From NCBI GenBank assembly GCA_902790465.1, contig CADASF010000012.1, forward strand, positions 1-64,000: DNA of 64,000 bases, in the 5' to 3' direction. Below the pieces are notes generated by a model that did no database searches, was not told where the DNA came from, and was given only the letters and a program-made list of their open reading frames with translations. Position numbers and translations under genes: made by a program. Below, in pieces: positions 44,870-55,000 of the stretch (its first letter is position 1; each line of letters begins with the position of its first letter). The DNA is from an uncultured bacterium (GTDB lineage Bacteria > Vulcanimicrobiota > CADAWZ01).

Positions 44870-46000
44870 TCATGATCGCCTTGCATTTATAAATAAAATT
44901 ACACCTATTATTCCAAATACAATATTTGGAATCCAAGAGCCAACAAGACCAGAAACAGTTCCACTTATTCCTAAAGCTCTTCCCAAAGTCATCAATATAT
45001 AATAAAAGAGAATAAACACCAAAGAAAGTCCCAATCCTAGCGAAGTGCTAGCTCTTTGAGGTCTAAGTCCTAAAGGAATACCAAAAAGACCAAATATAAA
45101 ACAAGAAAAAGGAAGAGCAACTCTCTGATGAAAAATAACATCCAGTTTTCTATAAAGTTTAGTATATTCAGCAACAATATCTGGATCAGAAGCATTCATA
45201 GCGACTTCCTTCATCATAGCAATTCTCTGTTTTAATGCTGTATTTGAAAGTTCACTGTGTTTTCTCTCTCTTTTTGAAAGCTGTGTTGGATTATCTGCAA
45301 CAGGTAAAACTCCCATTGTTGATTTAGATTCATATTTTATTCCCTGTTCTGCATCAAAATCATAAGTTCTAGGTGAATATAGATACCAAAGATTATTCTG
45401 CCAAATAGCCTTAGAGGCATAAACTTCTCTTGTTCTATGAGATTTGTTAAAATAAAATATACAAACTCCTCTCAAAACTCCCTGTTCTTCATCAAGGCTT
45501 TTTGCAAAAATTCTTCTCTCAGTACCGTCTTTTTCTACAGTTGAGAATACAAGATTTTGCTTTTCTTCAAGGCTATCTTTCATAAGCTGTTGCATGACAA
45601 TATTTGTAGCCGTATAATTAGCATCAGGAACAATATACATCGACATAAAATATGAAACAATAGAAACACAAAATGTAAAAATAAGTCCTGGAATTCCTAT
45701 TCTAAAAAAGCTAATACCACCAGCTTTCATAGCTATTATTTCACTTTCTCCTGACAATCTTCCAAATGCCATTAAAGTACATAATAAAATTGCCATTGGA
45801 AAAGTATATATAAAAACTTGTGGAAGACTTGCCAATATATATCTAAGCAATAAGGTTACTCCACCTTTTGTTCCCAATGAAACCATATTTGAAATAAGCT
45901 CATTTGAACTTGCAGACATAAAAAGAATACTAAATGCAGCAACTCCATATATAAAAGGGAAAAAGAGTTCTGACAAAACATACTTATCTAAAATCTTCAT
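44870..46000 (-). CDS. LptF/LptG-family lipopolysaccharide export permease
   Basis: 376 residues of the YjgP/YjgQ family: three membrane helices at the N-terminus (LSELFFPFIYGVAAFSILF, then TFPMAILLCTLMAFGRLSGE), a periplasmic beta-jellyroll (about 120-290) and three helices at the C-terminus (LPFSCFIFGLFGIPLGLRP). With LptB it draws lipopolysaccharide from the inner membrane. Only one permease gene is present here; the partner must be elsewhere or the protein pairs with itself. It lies 21 bases after lptB. Confidence 0.9.
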   Translation of the reverse strand: MKILDKYVLSELFFPFIYGVAAFSILFMSASSNELISNMVSLGTKGGVTLLLRYILASLPQVFIYTFPMAILLCTLMAFGRLSGESEIIAMKAGGISFFRIGIPGLIFTFCVSIVSYFMSMYIVPDANYTATNIVMQQLMKDSLEEKQNLVFSTVEKDGTERRIFAKSLDEEQGVLRGVCIFYFNKSHRTREVYASKAIWQNNLWYLYSPRTYDFDAEQGIKYESKSTMGVLPVADNPTQLSKRERKHSELSNTALKQRIAMMKEVAMNASDPDIVAEYTKLYRKLDVIFHQRVALPFSCFIFGLFGIPLGLRPQRASTSLGLGLSLVFILFYYILMTLGRALGISGTVSGLVGSWIPNIVFGIIGVILFINARRS

Positions 46001-46021
46001 AAAAAACTAACTCCTCTTACA

Positions 46022-46759
46022 TCAGCGTGCAAATGGATTGTCATGAAATCCTGAACCTAAATAATATTTAATGGCAATAGGATTATTTGCAACCTCTTGA
46101 GAAGTACCTGAAATCAAAATTTTTCCTTCTCTCATGATGTAAGCTCTATCTGTAATTGCAAGAGTTTCTCTTACACTGTGATCTGTTATCAAAATACCTA
46201 TATTTTTTTGGCGTTTTAATTTCTTCACTATTTCCTGTATTTCAGCAACTGCAATAGGGTCTATGCCAGTAAAAGGCTCATCAAGCAAAATAAAATGTGG
46301 TTCTGTTGAAATGGCTCTTGCTATTTCAACACGCCTTCTTTCACCACCTGACAAAGTATAAGCAGGCTGTTTGCAGACCTTAGTCAAACTAAAATCTTCA
46401 AGAAGAGCGGGAAGTCTTTCCTTTTGCTCTTTCTCTTTTACTCCTCTCATCTGCCATATCAACTTTATATTTTCTTCAACAGTCAATTTTCTAAATACAG
46501 AATTTTCCTGTGCCAAATAACCAATTCCAATTCTCGCTCTTAAATGCATTGGTTTACGAGTAATGTCTTTTCCATCTAAAAGAATCTTTCCTTTTTCAGG
46601 TCTTATGAGTCCTACAGCCATGTAAAAAGAAGTTGTTTTTCCTGCCCCATTAGGTCCTAAAAGTCCAACTATTTCTCCTTTTGTTACATCAAGACTGACA
46701 CCATCAACAGCTCTTCTACCTTTATAAGTTTTAACAATGTCGCAAATTTCAAACTTCAA
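46022..46759 (-). CDS. lptB: Lipopolysaccharide export ABC ATPase LptB
   Basis: 245 residues. Walker A GPNGAGKTT, signature LSGGERRR, Walker B FILLDEPFTGID and the switch His in LITDHSVRETL are all present; LAQENSVFRKLTVEENI is typical of LptB. It powers LPS transport with LptFG. A frame start at TTG 46771 would translate through the ribosome binding site; the TTG at 46759, five bases after GGAGG, is the better start and gives the normal length. lptC lies directly upstream. Confidence 0.93.
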   Translation of the reverse strand: MKFEICDIVKTYKGRRAVDGVSLDVTKGEIVGLLGPNGAGKTTSFYMAVGLIRPEKGKILLDGKDITRKPMHLRARIGIGYLAQENSVFRKLTVEENIKLIWQMRGVKEKEQKERLPALLEDFSLTKVCKQPAYTLSGGERRRVEIARAISTEPHFILLDEPFTGIDPIAVAEIQEIVKKLKRQKNIGILITDHSVRETLAITDRAYIMREGKILISGTSQEVANNPIAIKYYLGSGFHDNPFAR

Positions 46760-46806
46760 AATGGCCTCCAAGAATAATAAAAGAACTAAACATTAATAAA
46801 CCTGTC

Positions 46807-47412
46807 TCATTTTTTTGAAAAAGATTTTTTCAGATCAGATGGAGAAGAATAAATGCCTGAAACATTTCCTATTAATTCAACATCTTTTGTTTCAGGATCA
46901 CCTATCATTTTATCTCCTGTCAAAATATAATCTCCTCTAAAAAGTTTCACTCCATTATTACCATAAACCTTTTTATTTTTTCCATCCCAATTCAATTTTT
47001 GGGCAATCATTATATCACCTGAACGAACCATCAAACCCTTTGATTGTTTATTAAAAAAAACATTTTCATTTTTCATGTCAATATCTGCTTCAGGAGATTC
47101 AAAAATTATATATATATTTCCAGCTTTATCGTAAAATCTACATAAAACCTCTTTGGCATGACTTTTTTCTTCATTGTCTTCCAAAGAAATTTCTTTTGCT
47201 TCTATTTCCCAATATTTTATACCATCTTTTTTAGAAGTTATAATAGTATCAGTAACTTGTGGCTGCATTACTGCTGGCAAATCAGGAATATCTTTTTTCT
47301 TGTCTTTTGCAGAATCAGAATCCAAAAATCCCTTATATGTAAAAATAAGAACAATTACTCCAATAACAGCAATAGCAGGAAGAACTGATAATAGCTTTTG
47401 AAAAAAAGTCAT
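46807..47412 (-). CDS. lptC: LptC-like lipopolysaccharide export protein
   Basis: 201 residues: an N-terminal membrane anchor (about 7-27, LLSVLPAIAVIGVIVLIF) and a periplasmic beta-jellyroll with the LptC pattern (YWEIEAKEISLEDNEEKSHA, then DIDMKNENVFFNKQSKGLMV and NNGVKLFRGDYILTGDKM). LptC receives LPS from LptBFG and hands it to LptA. No lptA gene is adjacent. It is the first gene of the unit, with a good promoter. Confidence 0.86.
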   Translation of the reverse strand: MTFFQKLLSVLPAIAVIGVIVLIFTYKGFLDSDSAKDKKKDIPDLPAVMQPQVTDTIITSKKDGIKYWEIEAKEISLEDNEEKSHAKEVLCRFYDKAGNIYIIFESPEADIDMKNENVFFNKQSKGLMVRSGDIMIAQKLNWDGKNKKVYGNNGVKLFRGDYILTGDKMIGDPETKDVELIGNVSGIYSSPSDLKKSFSKK

Positions 47413-47445
47413 AAAATATCCTCATAAAATTTGATTAATTATATT

Positions 47446-47474
47446 ATTATATAACAAAATAAAATATAAATCAA
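47446..47474 (-). promoter_or_regulatory. Sigma-70 promoter of the lptC-lptB-lptF-yqgF unit
   Basis: On the - strand TTGATT (47474-47469), 17 bases, TATAAT (47451-47446), about 34 bases before lptC. Confidence 0.7.
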
Positions 47475-47486
47475 TTACAAAAGCAA

Positions 47487-47522
47487 AAAAAAAGCTGTCT
47501 GAACAAAAATTGTACAGACAGC
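47487..47522 (-). terminator. Terminator after the 5'-nucleotidase gene
   Basis: GCTGTCTG (47493-47500) pairs with CAGACAGC (47515-47522); on the - strand a T-run follows. Confidence 0.82.
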
Positions 47523-47540
47523 CAAAAAATCAAATCTTAA

Positions 47541-49085
47541 TTAATGTCTCTTTCTCTCACCTGGAGAATTTCCATTGAGAACTTTAATTCTGATTTCTTC
47601 AGGAACAACGATGTGTTTTTTCTGTTTGATATATGCTTCTACTTCATCTCTGAGAACTTTTGCAGTATTGATATTCTTTGCATTTTGAAGTTCTTTACAA
47701 TCTTTTGAAGCACCAAAGAGGAAATCTATTGTTGCAATTTTATATGTCTTATTAGGATCGAGGTCTTTGCCATTGATCTTGATATTTGTTACTCTGTGGT
47801 CAAAAGGTTTCTTTGAATCATAGTCACACTTGATTCCAGCAACCTGTGTGAAAGATGGACGATCAACATAATATTCAATAATCTTTGCCAAATCAGAACC
47901 TTTTACTTCACATGTCATGAGTGCATTGTCAAAAGGAAGAATTGTGAAAACACTGCCTCTTGTGATTGTACCCTTTGGAAGGCTTGCACGGATACCATGT
48001 GTATTTATGAAAGCAACATCTGCACCTGTTACAGCCTTCATGATATCTGTTACGACATCACCAGCTGAAGTTGTACCAGAACCTTTTACCTGATACTCTA
48101 AATGAGTAATATCAGCAGAAAGATCTCCAAGAACTTCGTTCATTGATTTGTCAACTTTTTCTTTATATGGTGCTAATTGTTTTGCTAACTTTTCATCAGC
48201 AGCAATATTGTGGATCAATTTACCTTCGAAAGAAATTGTCTTTCCTGTGTCAGCATCTATTTTAAGTCTTTCAAAACCTATGAATTTTCCCCATTCACCA
48301 GCTTGGCATACTGGAATTCCATTGACCATGTAAGGATTGTAAACTGGTGTATGAGAATGTCCACCAATTATGAAAGTGATTCCCTTTACTTCTTTGGCTA
48401 TGTCTAAATCTTCTTTGTAACCATTGTGAGAAACAACACCGATTACTTTGATTCCCTGTTTATTAAGTTCTTCTCTGTATTTGTTTATTGTCTCTACTGA
48501 ATCAAGAAACTCAAGACCCTCTACATTTTTGTGGAATGACATTCTTGGAGTTGATGGAGTTGCAACACCGATTATACCAATCTTCATTCCAGCTCTTTCA
48601 ACAACGATATATGGCTTGACACCAGCTGGAACTTGACCTGTAGCTGTTTCAATAACATTGGCACAAACTGTTGGGAATTTTCTTCTCTGAACTTGGCGAA
48701 GAAGTGCTTTCTGTCCCCAGTCAAATTCATGGTTTCCAAAAGTTGTGCAATCATATCCAATATAATTCATATAATCTGTCATAGGATCGCCTTGGAAAAT
48801 ATTTGAAACAGGTGTTCCTTGTGAAATATCACCAGCATCAATGAGGAGAATCTTGTCTTTGCCATATTCTTCTCTTAACTGGTTAATTCTTGCAGCAAGG
48901 TTTGCTACTCCACCATAATATGCACCCATTTGTTTAAAATAATATGGATACACCTGACCATGCATGTCATTTGTATGGAGAATTATGAGCTCTTTTTTAT
49001 CAAGAGCATAGCTGGAACCTGTAAGGAATGCGATAAACATTACCGCAAGCATAAATGCCATACAGGTGTTTCTAAAAATTCTCAT
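47541..49085 (-). CDS. Secreted 5'-nucleotidase / UshA-family phosphoesterase
   Basis: 514 residues from ATG 49085 (an upstream TTG at 49091 is possible but lies closer to AAAGGG). A signal peptide (cleavage near SYALD) precedes the metallophosphatase domain: ILHTNDMHGQVYPY, LLIDAGDISQGTP, TTFGNHEFDWG, VVSHNGYKEDLD and GGHSHTPV give all two-metal ligands. The C-terminal domain (about 320-505) binds the nucleotide (FINTHGIRASLPKGTIT, VFTILPFDNALMTCEV). It releases nucleosides and phosphate in the periplasm. It is the last gene after yqeB and ahcY. Confidence 0.92.
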   Translation of the reverse strand: MRIFRNTCMAFMLAVMFIAFLTGSSYALDKKELIILHTNDMHGQVYPYYFKQMGAYYGGVANLAARINQLREEYGKDKILLIDAGDISQGTPVSNIFQGDPMTDYMNYIGYDCTTFGNHEFDWGQKALLRQVQRRKFPTVCANVIETATGQVPAGVKPYIVVERAGMKIGIIGVATPSTPRMSFHKNVEGLEFLDSVETINKYREELNKQGIKVIGVVSHNGYKEDLDIAKEVKGITFIIGGHSHTPVYNPYMVNGIPVCQAGEWGKFIGFERLKIDADTGKTISFEGKLIHNIAADEKLAKQLAPYKEKVDKSMNEVLGDLSADITHLEYQVKGSGTTSAGDVVTDIMKAVTGADVAFINTHGIRASLPKGTITRGSVFTILPFDNALMTCEVKGSDLAKIIEYYVDRPSFTQVAGIKCDYDSKKPFDHRVTNIKINGKDLDPNKTYKIATIDFLFGASKDCKELQNAKNINTAKVLRDEVEAYIKQKKHIVVPEEIRIKVLNGNSPGERKRH

Positions 49086-49113
49086 AAACAAAAACCCTTT
49101 CTATAAAATAAAA

Positions 49114-49932
49114 TTAATCCTTTTTGAAATAGACACAAAAATGTGACAAAATTGCTTCTAAAACGCCTCCTCCAATAGCTCTCGCTTTATCGGAGACAAG
49201 AAAACAATTTACATTTTCTCGAGGATCTATATCTCCTATTTTTTCATTTTTTTTGACAAAAACTCCTTCAGAAATAAGACCTCTAATTTTTCCTTTAAAA
49301 GGAGCTCTAACTTCTAAATCTCCTATATGGGCTATTAAATCGCCTTCTTCAAGTAAATCTCCAATCTTACAATCATGAATTATTGTACCTTCTGCAGGCG
49401 ATCTAAAAACTCTTTCAGCCCCTTTTCCTGCAATAATTCCTGGAATACCTGTATCTTTTTCAGGCTTTCCATTTTCTATTTTACGCCCTAAATCAATACC
49501 TCTGTTTGTCTCTATGACAAAATCACAATCAACACCAGCGTCAAATCCAGGTCCTATTCCAATCTTTAAAGAAGCAGGAGGAAACTTATCATTTCTAAGG
49601 TCTTTTAACATTCTTGCATCTACAATTACATCTGCCCCTATAAAATCAAATGGCTTTTCTTTTGTGTCCAAAACAACTGGAATATAATTTTTTGAACAAT
49701 CTTTAGAAAAAGGATAATCTTCAAAAATTCCCTTTATTCCTTCTATAACAACTTCTTTCTCAAAAACGGCACTTGAAAAACTTACAGTCCTTCTGACAGT
49801 TTTCGGTTTTTCCAGTTCTGTCATAATAGGTCTAAAACCACTTTCAAAAAGTCGGCATGCAATTCCAGAAGCAAGGTCTCCCCCACCTCTTATGACAACT
49901 ACCATATCTCTTATATTCAAAAATGTACTCAT
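49114..49932 (-). CDS. yqeB: EF2563/YqeB-type selenium-dependent molybdenum hydroxylase system protein
   Basis: 272 residues. MVVVIRGGGDLASGIACRLF is the opening of this family, RPIMTELEKPKTVRRTVSFS and GPGFDAGVDCDFVIETNRG follow, and the C-terminal half resembles a lipoyl/biotinyl-type barrel (EGTIIHDCKIGDLLEEGDLI). The family accompanies selenium-dependent molybdenum hydroxylases; its biochemical act is not established. None of the hydroxylase or selenium genes lies in this window. The ATG shares one base with the ahcY stop, so translation is coupled. Confidence 0.88.
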   Translation of the reverse strand: MSTFLNIRDMVVVIRGGGDLASGIACRLFESGFRPIMTELEKPKTVRRTVSFSSAVFEKEVVIEGIKGIFEDYPFSKDCSKNYIPVVLDTKEKPFDFIGADVIVDARMLKDLRNDKFPPASLKIGIGPGFDAGVDCDFVIETNRGIDLGRKIENGKPEKDTGIPGIIAGKGAERVFRSPAEGTIIHDCKIGDLLEEGDLIAHIGDLEVRAPFKGKIRGLISEGVFVKKNEKIGDIDPRENVNCFLVSDKARAIGGGVLEAILSHFCVYFKKD

Positions 49933-51188
49933 TAGGTACCTGCTGAATAGTCGGTAGCATATACAACTTGTTCAGGAGTCAACTTATCTATTGCCTTACC
50001 CATTGTTCCAAGTTTTAAAAGAGCTATCTCTTGGTCTTGTTCTTCTGAGATGTCATATACTTTCTTTTCCATATATGCACCTTCATTTTTCATTCTGAGC
50101 ATAGACATAAACTGATTTGCAAAACTCATGTCCATAACCTCTGAAGGATGACCTTCAGCTCCTGCCAAATTGACTAAACGACCTCTGCACAACAAGTAAA
50201 TCTTCTTACCGTCAGCTTTTGTATATTCGTCATTATTCAATCTTATCTCTCTGTGAGATGTTGCAACTTGTTCCAATTCAGGAATATTTATTTCGACATC
50301 ATAATGACCTGTATTACATACAACAGCTCCGTCTTTCATTGCTTCAAAGTGGCGTTTTACGATTACATCTTTCATTCCTGTTGCAGTTATAAATATATCG
50401 CCAACTTTTGCAGCTTCGTCCATAGGCATTACATCAAAACCATCCATGACAGCTTTTAAAGCAGCAGTTGGTTTTACTTCAGTAACAATAACTCTTGATC
50501 CCATACCTCTTGCCCTCATGGCCAAACCTTTTCCACAATGACCATATCCAGCTACTACAAATACCTTTCCTGCTAAGAGGATATTTGAACTTCTAATTAT
50601 ACCATCAAGAGAAGATTGACCTGTGCCATATATGTTATCAAAATCCCATTTTGTTTCAGCATCATTTACAGCGATTACAGGATAGAGAAGTTTTCCGTCA
50701 TTTCCCATTGCACGAAGTCTGTGAACACCTGTTGTTGTCTCTTCTGTTCCACCAATTATTGTCTTTGCCAATTCTGGGAAACGATTATGAATTGTAAAAA
50801 TCAAATCTGCTCCGTCATCTAATGTCAATGTTGGCTTGAAATCCAATGTTCTTTCTATACACCAGTAAAATTCTTCTACAGAAAGACCATGCCAAGCATA
50901 AATAGATGCTCCGTCAGCTGCCAATGCTGCTGCTACATCATCTTTTGTTGAAAGTGGATTACAACCACTCCATGAAACCTCAGCTCCTGCAGCCATAAAT
51001 GTTCTGACCAAAACAGCTGTTTCTTTTGTAACATGGATACAGCCAGCAATTCTCATTCCCTTTAAAGGCTTTGATTCACTATATTTTTTACGAAGTGCCA
51101 TCATTACAGGCATGTGAGCTTCTGCCCAATCTATTTTCTTTCTTCCAGCTTCAGCAAGAGAAATATCTTTGACTTTAAACTTTTCCAA
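49932..51188 (-). CDS. ahcY: S-adenosylhomocysteine hydrolase
   Basis: 418 residues. Splits S-adenosylhomocysteine to adenosine and homocysteine, keeping SAM-dependent methylation running. WAEAHMPVMMALRKKYSES, AGCIHVTKETAVL and the NAD fold VVAGYGHCGKGLAMRARGMG are diagnostic; the C-terminal KLGTMGKAIDKLTPEQ and Tyr near the end (TDYS) complete the site. It lacks the insert of eukaryotic enzymes, as in the shorter prokaryotic form. Start is TTG at 51188 after AAGGAGG; no ATG is nearby. The downstream 5'-nucleotidase may also bear on adenosine metabolism. Confidence 0.95.
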   Translation of the reverse strand: MEKFKVKDISLAEAGRKKIDWAEAHMPVMMALRKKYSESKPLKGMRIAGCIHVTKETAVLVRTFMAAGAEVSWSGCNPLSTKDDVAAALAADGASIYAWHGLSVEEFYWCIERTLDFKPTLTLDDGADLIFTIHNRFPELAKTIIGGTEETTTGVHRLRAMGNDGKLLYPVIAVNDAETKWDFDNIYGTGQSSLDGIIRSSNILLAGKVFVVAGYGHCGKGLAMRARGMGSRVIVTEVKPTAALKAVMDGFDVMPMDEAAKVGDIFITATGMKDVIVKRHFEAMKDGAVVCNTGHYDVEINIPELEQVATSHREIRLNNDEYTKADGKKIYLLCRGRLVNLAGAEGHPSEVMDMSFANQFMSMLRMKNEGAYMEKKVYDISEEQDQEIALLKLGTMGKAIDKLTPEQVVYATDYSAGT

Positions 51189-51284
51189 AATATGCCTCCT
51201 TCTGTACCATCTAAAGGTACAAGTTCTTTAAAATAAAATAAAAGGGAGGGTTTTAACCTCCCGACAAGTTCAGGAACTAAAGAA
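51189..51284 (-). promoter_or_regulatory. nfu terminator and ahcY leader
   Basis: On the - strand, GGGAGG-TTAAAA-CCTCCC with a T-rich tail (about 51262-51240) ends nfu. A second hairpin, TGTACC-TTTAGAT-GGTACA (about 51222-51204), lies right before the ahcY ribosome binding site AAGGAGG. I see no match to the SAH riboswitch consensus, but a translational control hairpin is possible. Confidence 0.5.
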
Positions 51285-51509
51285 CTATACAATATTTATA
51301 ACTTCTTTTACTTCTGGAATCTCATCCATTATTGCTCGTTCAATTAACATCTTTAATGTCAATTCACTCATTGGACATGCCCCACAAGCTCCTTGAAGTC
51401 TAACTTTTACAATTCCATCGTCTGTAAGTTCAATAAATTCTATATCTCCGCCATCTGCCTGTAATGCAGGACGGATACTATCAATAACAGCAGTTACTTT
51501 ATCTTTCAT
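51285..51509 (-). CDS. NifU C-terminal-domain (Nfu-type) Fe-S carrier
   Basis: 74 residues: only the Nfu domain, with RPALQADGGDIEFIELTDDG and LQGACGACPMSELTLK. The CxxC (GACGACPMS) binds a transferable [4Fe-4S] cluster between subunits. Stand-alone Nfu proteins of this size are common. It follows the DUF6941 gene by ten bases, so they share a transcript that ends at the terminator before ahcY. Confidence 0.93.
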   Translation of the reverse strand: MKDKVTAVIDSIRPALQADGGDIEFIELTDDGIVKVRLQGACGACPMSELTLKMLIERAIMDEIPEVKEVINIV

Positions 51510-51519
51510 TTAAAAAGTC

Positions 51520-51906
51520 CTAACTTTCCTTCAATCTCAAATACAACGGAAATTCTTCAACAAGTTCTCCATCTAAAAAAACTTGAAAATAATAAGGCCC
51601 TCCGTCTTGAAAAACGATCTGATTCACATCTGTTTTTAAATTAACACTTTCAGTAGGGTTATTCAAAGTAAAAAACATTTCAGGAGATTGGGATATAATC
51701 ATACTTTTAGAAGAATTCATTATTTTAATCTGTTGTATGTGAAATCCCTCACCTTTAACCCAAGTTGACATTATAGAAAACTGAGGATATGTAACAGGAA
51801 ACTTAGGCACAAAAAGATCAGAAAAAATACCATAACAAATCATCTTTCCTTCTAAAGCTGGTACCACAGCGTCACAAAACAAAAAATTTCTCAGTTTAGG
51901 CTCCAT
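51520..51906 (-). CDS. DUF6941-like protein
   Basis: 128 residues, beta-rich, without signal peptide. LRNFLFCDAVVPALEGKMICYGIFSDLF and the later PYYFQVFLDGELVEEFPLYL match the pattern of DUF6941, a family of small proteins with unknown function in many bacteria. No catalytic motif. It lies upstream of nfu, but the family is not known to deal with iron-sulphur clusters, so the pairing may be chance. Confidence 0.7.
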   Translation of the reverse strand: MEPKLRNFLFCDAVVPALEGKMICYGIFSDLFVPKFPVTYPQFSIMSTWVKGEGFHIQQIKIMNSSKSMIISQSPEMFFTLNNPTESVNLKTDVNQIVFQDGGPYYFQVFLDGELVEEFPLYLRLKES

Positions 51907-51990
51907 ATTTTAAAACAGCCTTTCTCAGGTATTATTGAATAAATATTCGCTTTATAAGTCTTTCTGTCCTTTTGTTTTATCATTTCTTGA

Positions 51991-52026
51991 AAAACTGGGG
52001 AAGAGAATTAAAATCACTCCCCCAGT
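51991..52026 (-). terminator. Terminator of the rpoBC operon
   Basis: ACTGGGGAAGAGAATT and the following AAAATCACTCCCCCAGT form a long stem with minor mismatches; a T-run follows on the - strand. Confidence 0.82.
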
Positions 52027-52035
52027 CAATAAATG

Positions 52036-55000
52036 TTAAATATCGTCATCAAGTCCCATATCTGAATCAAGGTCTTCTGAATCGAGAGATGAATAATCAT
52101 CATTATCTGGAACACCATAAGAACTCATCATAAGGTCTTCCACACTCTCTTCACTCATTCCATAGTCAACAAAACTTGTCTTGTCTTCAATGTCATCTTC
52201 TGCATTGAAATCCAAATCATCAGAAGGATCAATATCACTATCAGAATCATTAAAATCATTATTGTCATTATTGCGATTCTGATAACCTCCTCCCATAAGT
52301 GCTTCTGTCAAATCCATACTCTCATCATACTGTTCTTCTTTCTTAGCACAATTATGAGCAGGCTCGATAGCACCGTCAAATTCAACTTTGCGGTATCTCT
52401 GCATACCAGTACCAGCAGGAATGAGCTTACCAATGATGACATTTTCTTTCAATCCAATCAATGGGTCTATCTTTCCATTAATAGCAGCTTCTGTCAAAAC
52501 TCTTGTAGTTTCTTGGAATGATGCAGCTGACAAGAATGAATCTGTTGCCAAAGATGCCTTTGTAACACCGAGAATTACAGGTCTTGCTGTTGCAATATGA
52601 TCTTTGCAGTCTTCACCATATTGTTCGATTATCTTGGCATTTGCATTTTCAAATTCATTTACATCTACAAGGCTACCTGGCATCATACTAGTATCGCCAG
52701 AATCCTCAATTTTGACTTTTCTCAACATCTGTCTAACGATAACTTCAACGTGTTTATCATTGATATCAACACCTTGTGATCTATAGACAATTTGAATTTC
52801 ATCAACAATGTATTTCTGTATTTCAACAACACCTTGAATTCTCAAAACATCATGTGGATTTTTTGAACCTTCAGTTAGTTGAGTACCAGCTTTAACTCTG
52901 ATGACATCACTTTCAGTACCATCTTCCCTCATTACATGAGGCAATTTTCTAAGTCTTGCTGTAGTAGGAACTAAATAATAACACTCTGTACCATCATCCC
53001 CTCTTACAACGAGCTTTCTCATTATGCTATTTTTGTCATCTTCAATGGTAAATACACCATCAATTTCAGAAATAACTGCACAATGTTTTGGTTTTCTTGC
53101 TTCAAAAAGTTCTTCAACACGTGGAAGACCTTGTGTGATATCTTCAGAAGCAACACCACCAGTATGGAATGTTCTAAGTGTAAGCTGTGTACCAGGTTCA
53201 CCGATTGACTGAGCAGCAATAGTTCCAACAGCTTCACCGATTTCAACGGTCTTTCCTGTTGCCAAGTTTCTACCGTAACATTTACGACAGACACCATGTC
53301 TTGTTTTACATGTTAAAACAGAACGAACTCTTGCACCGACAACTCCAGCTTTATCAATCAAAGCTGCTTCTTCTTCAGTTACTTCTTTGCCTTCTGGAAC
53401 TATAACTTCACCTGTTTCAGGATGTATAATATCTTCTGCCATGAATCTACCAAGACAACGCTCACCAAGAGAAACGATTGAGTTATAGCCATCATTAATA
53501 TCTGTTATATATACAGATTCTGTACCATGGCAATCATCCTCATTTACAATAATATCCTGAGCAACATCTACAAGTCTTCTTGTCAAATAACCGGAGTCAG
53601 CAGTTCTAAGTGCAGTATCAGCAAGACCTTTTCTTGCACCGTGTGTTGAAATAAAGTATTCCAAAACAGAAAGACCTTCTTTGAAGTTTGCACGAATTGG
53701 AAGAGGAATAATTCTTCCTGAAGGGTCAGACATAAGACCTCTCATACCTGCAATCTGTTTGACCTGTGCTGGGTTACCTCTTGCACCAGATGTAGCCATC
53801 ATGTAAATAGGATTTAGACGGTCTAAATATCTCATCATGGCTTCTTCAACTTCACCAGTTGTATTTGTCCATATAGATACGATCTTTCTATATTTTTCCT
53901 CGTCTGTGATGAAACCTCTATCAAATTGGCGTTCTGCTACAGCAACAGCTTTATCAGCTTTTGCCAAAATATCCTTTTTCTCTGGAGGAATTTGGACATC
54001 TTCGATACCGATAGAAGTTCCAGAAATCGTTGCATACTTAAATCCGAGTGCTTTTATATTGTCAAGAAGTATAGCTGTCTTAGAATTGCCATGAGTGCGA
54101 TGACACTTGTGAACAAGTTTTCCAAGCAATTTTTTCATGACTGTTTCATTTATAAAAGGAATTCCATAATCACGAGGAATTGCTCTATTGAAAATAAGTC
54201 TTCCAACTGTTGTATCATATAGAATCTCTTTATTTTTATCCGATTCTTTTCCAGTTATGATATTTTGTGGCATAATAACTTTTATCATTGCATGCAAGTC
54301 TATTTGACCTGAATTATATGCCAAAATAGCTTCTTTTTCAGAAGAGAAATATCTACCTTCACCTTTTGCATCAACCTTGTCAATAGTTAGGTAATAAGAT
54401 CCCAAAACCATATCCTGAGTTGGTGTACATGCTGGAACTCCAAATGCAGGAAGAAGAATGTTATTTGCAGACAACATCAAAAGTCTTGCTTCAGCCTGAG
54501 CTCCTGCGGATAGTGGAAGGTGAACAGCCATCTGGTCGCCATCAAAGTCAGCATTGTATGGAGTACATACTAATGGGTGAAGTTGAATAGCTTTTCCTTC
54601 GACCAAAACAGGTTCAAATGCCTGAATACCAAGTCTGTGAAGAGTTGGAGCTCTGTTCAACAAGACAGGATGGTCTTTAATGACTTCAACAAGTACATCC
54701 CATACTTCTGGTTTTACTCTCTCAACCATCTTCTTAGAACTCTTGATATTGTGAACAAGACCTTTGTCAACAAGTTTTTTCATGACAAATGGCTTGAACA
54801 ATTCAAGAGCCATCTCTTTTGGAAGACCGCATTGGTGCATTTTTAAATAAGGACCAACAACGATAACACTTCTTCCAGAGTAATCAACTCTTTTACCGAG
54901 AAGATTCTGTCTAAATCTTCCCTGTTTACCCTTTAACATATCTGACAATGATTTTAAAGGTCTGTTGTTTGGACCTGTTACAGGTCTTCCTCTTCTTCCA

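Noticed and set aside
51189-51284. SAH riboswitch before ahcY
   Set aside because: The leader has a simple 6-pair hairpin and a terminator for nfu; no conserved riboswitch core was found by eye.
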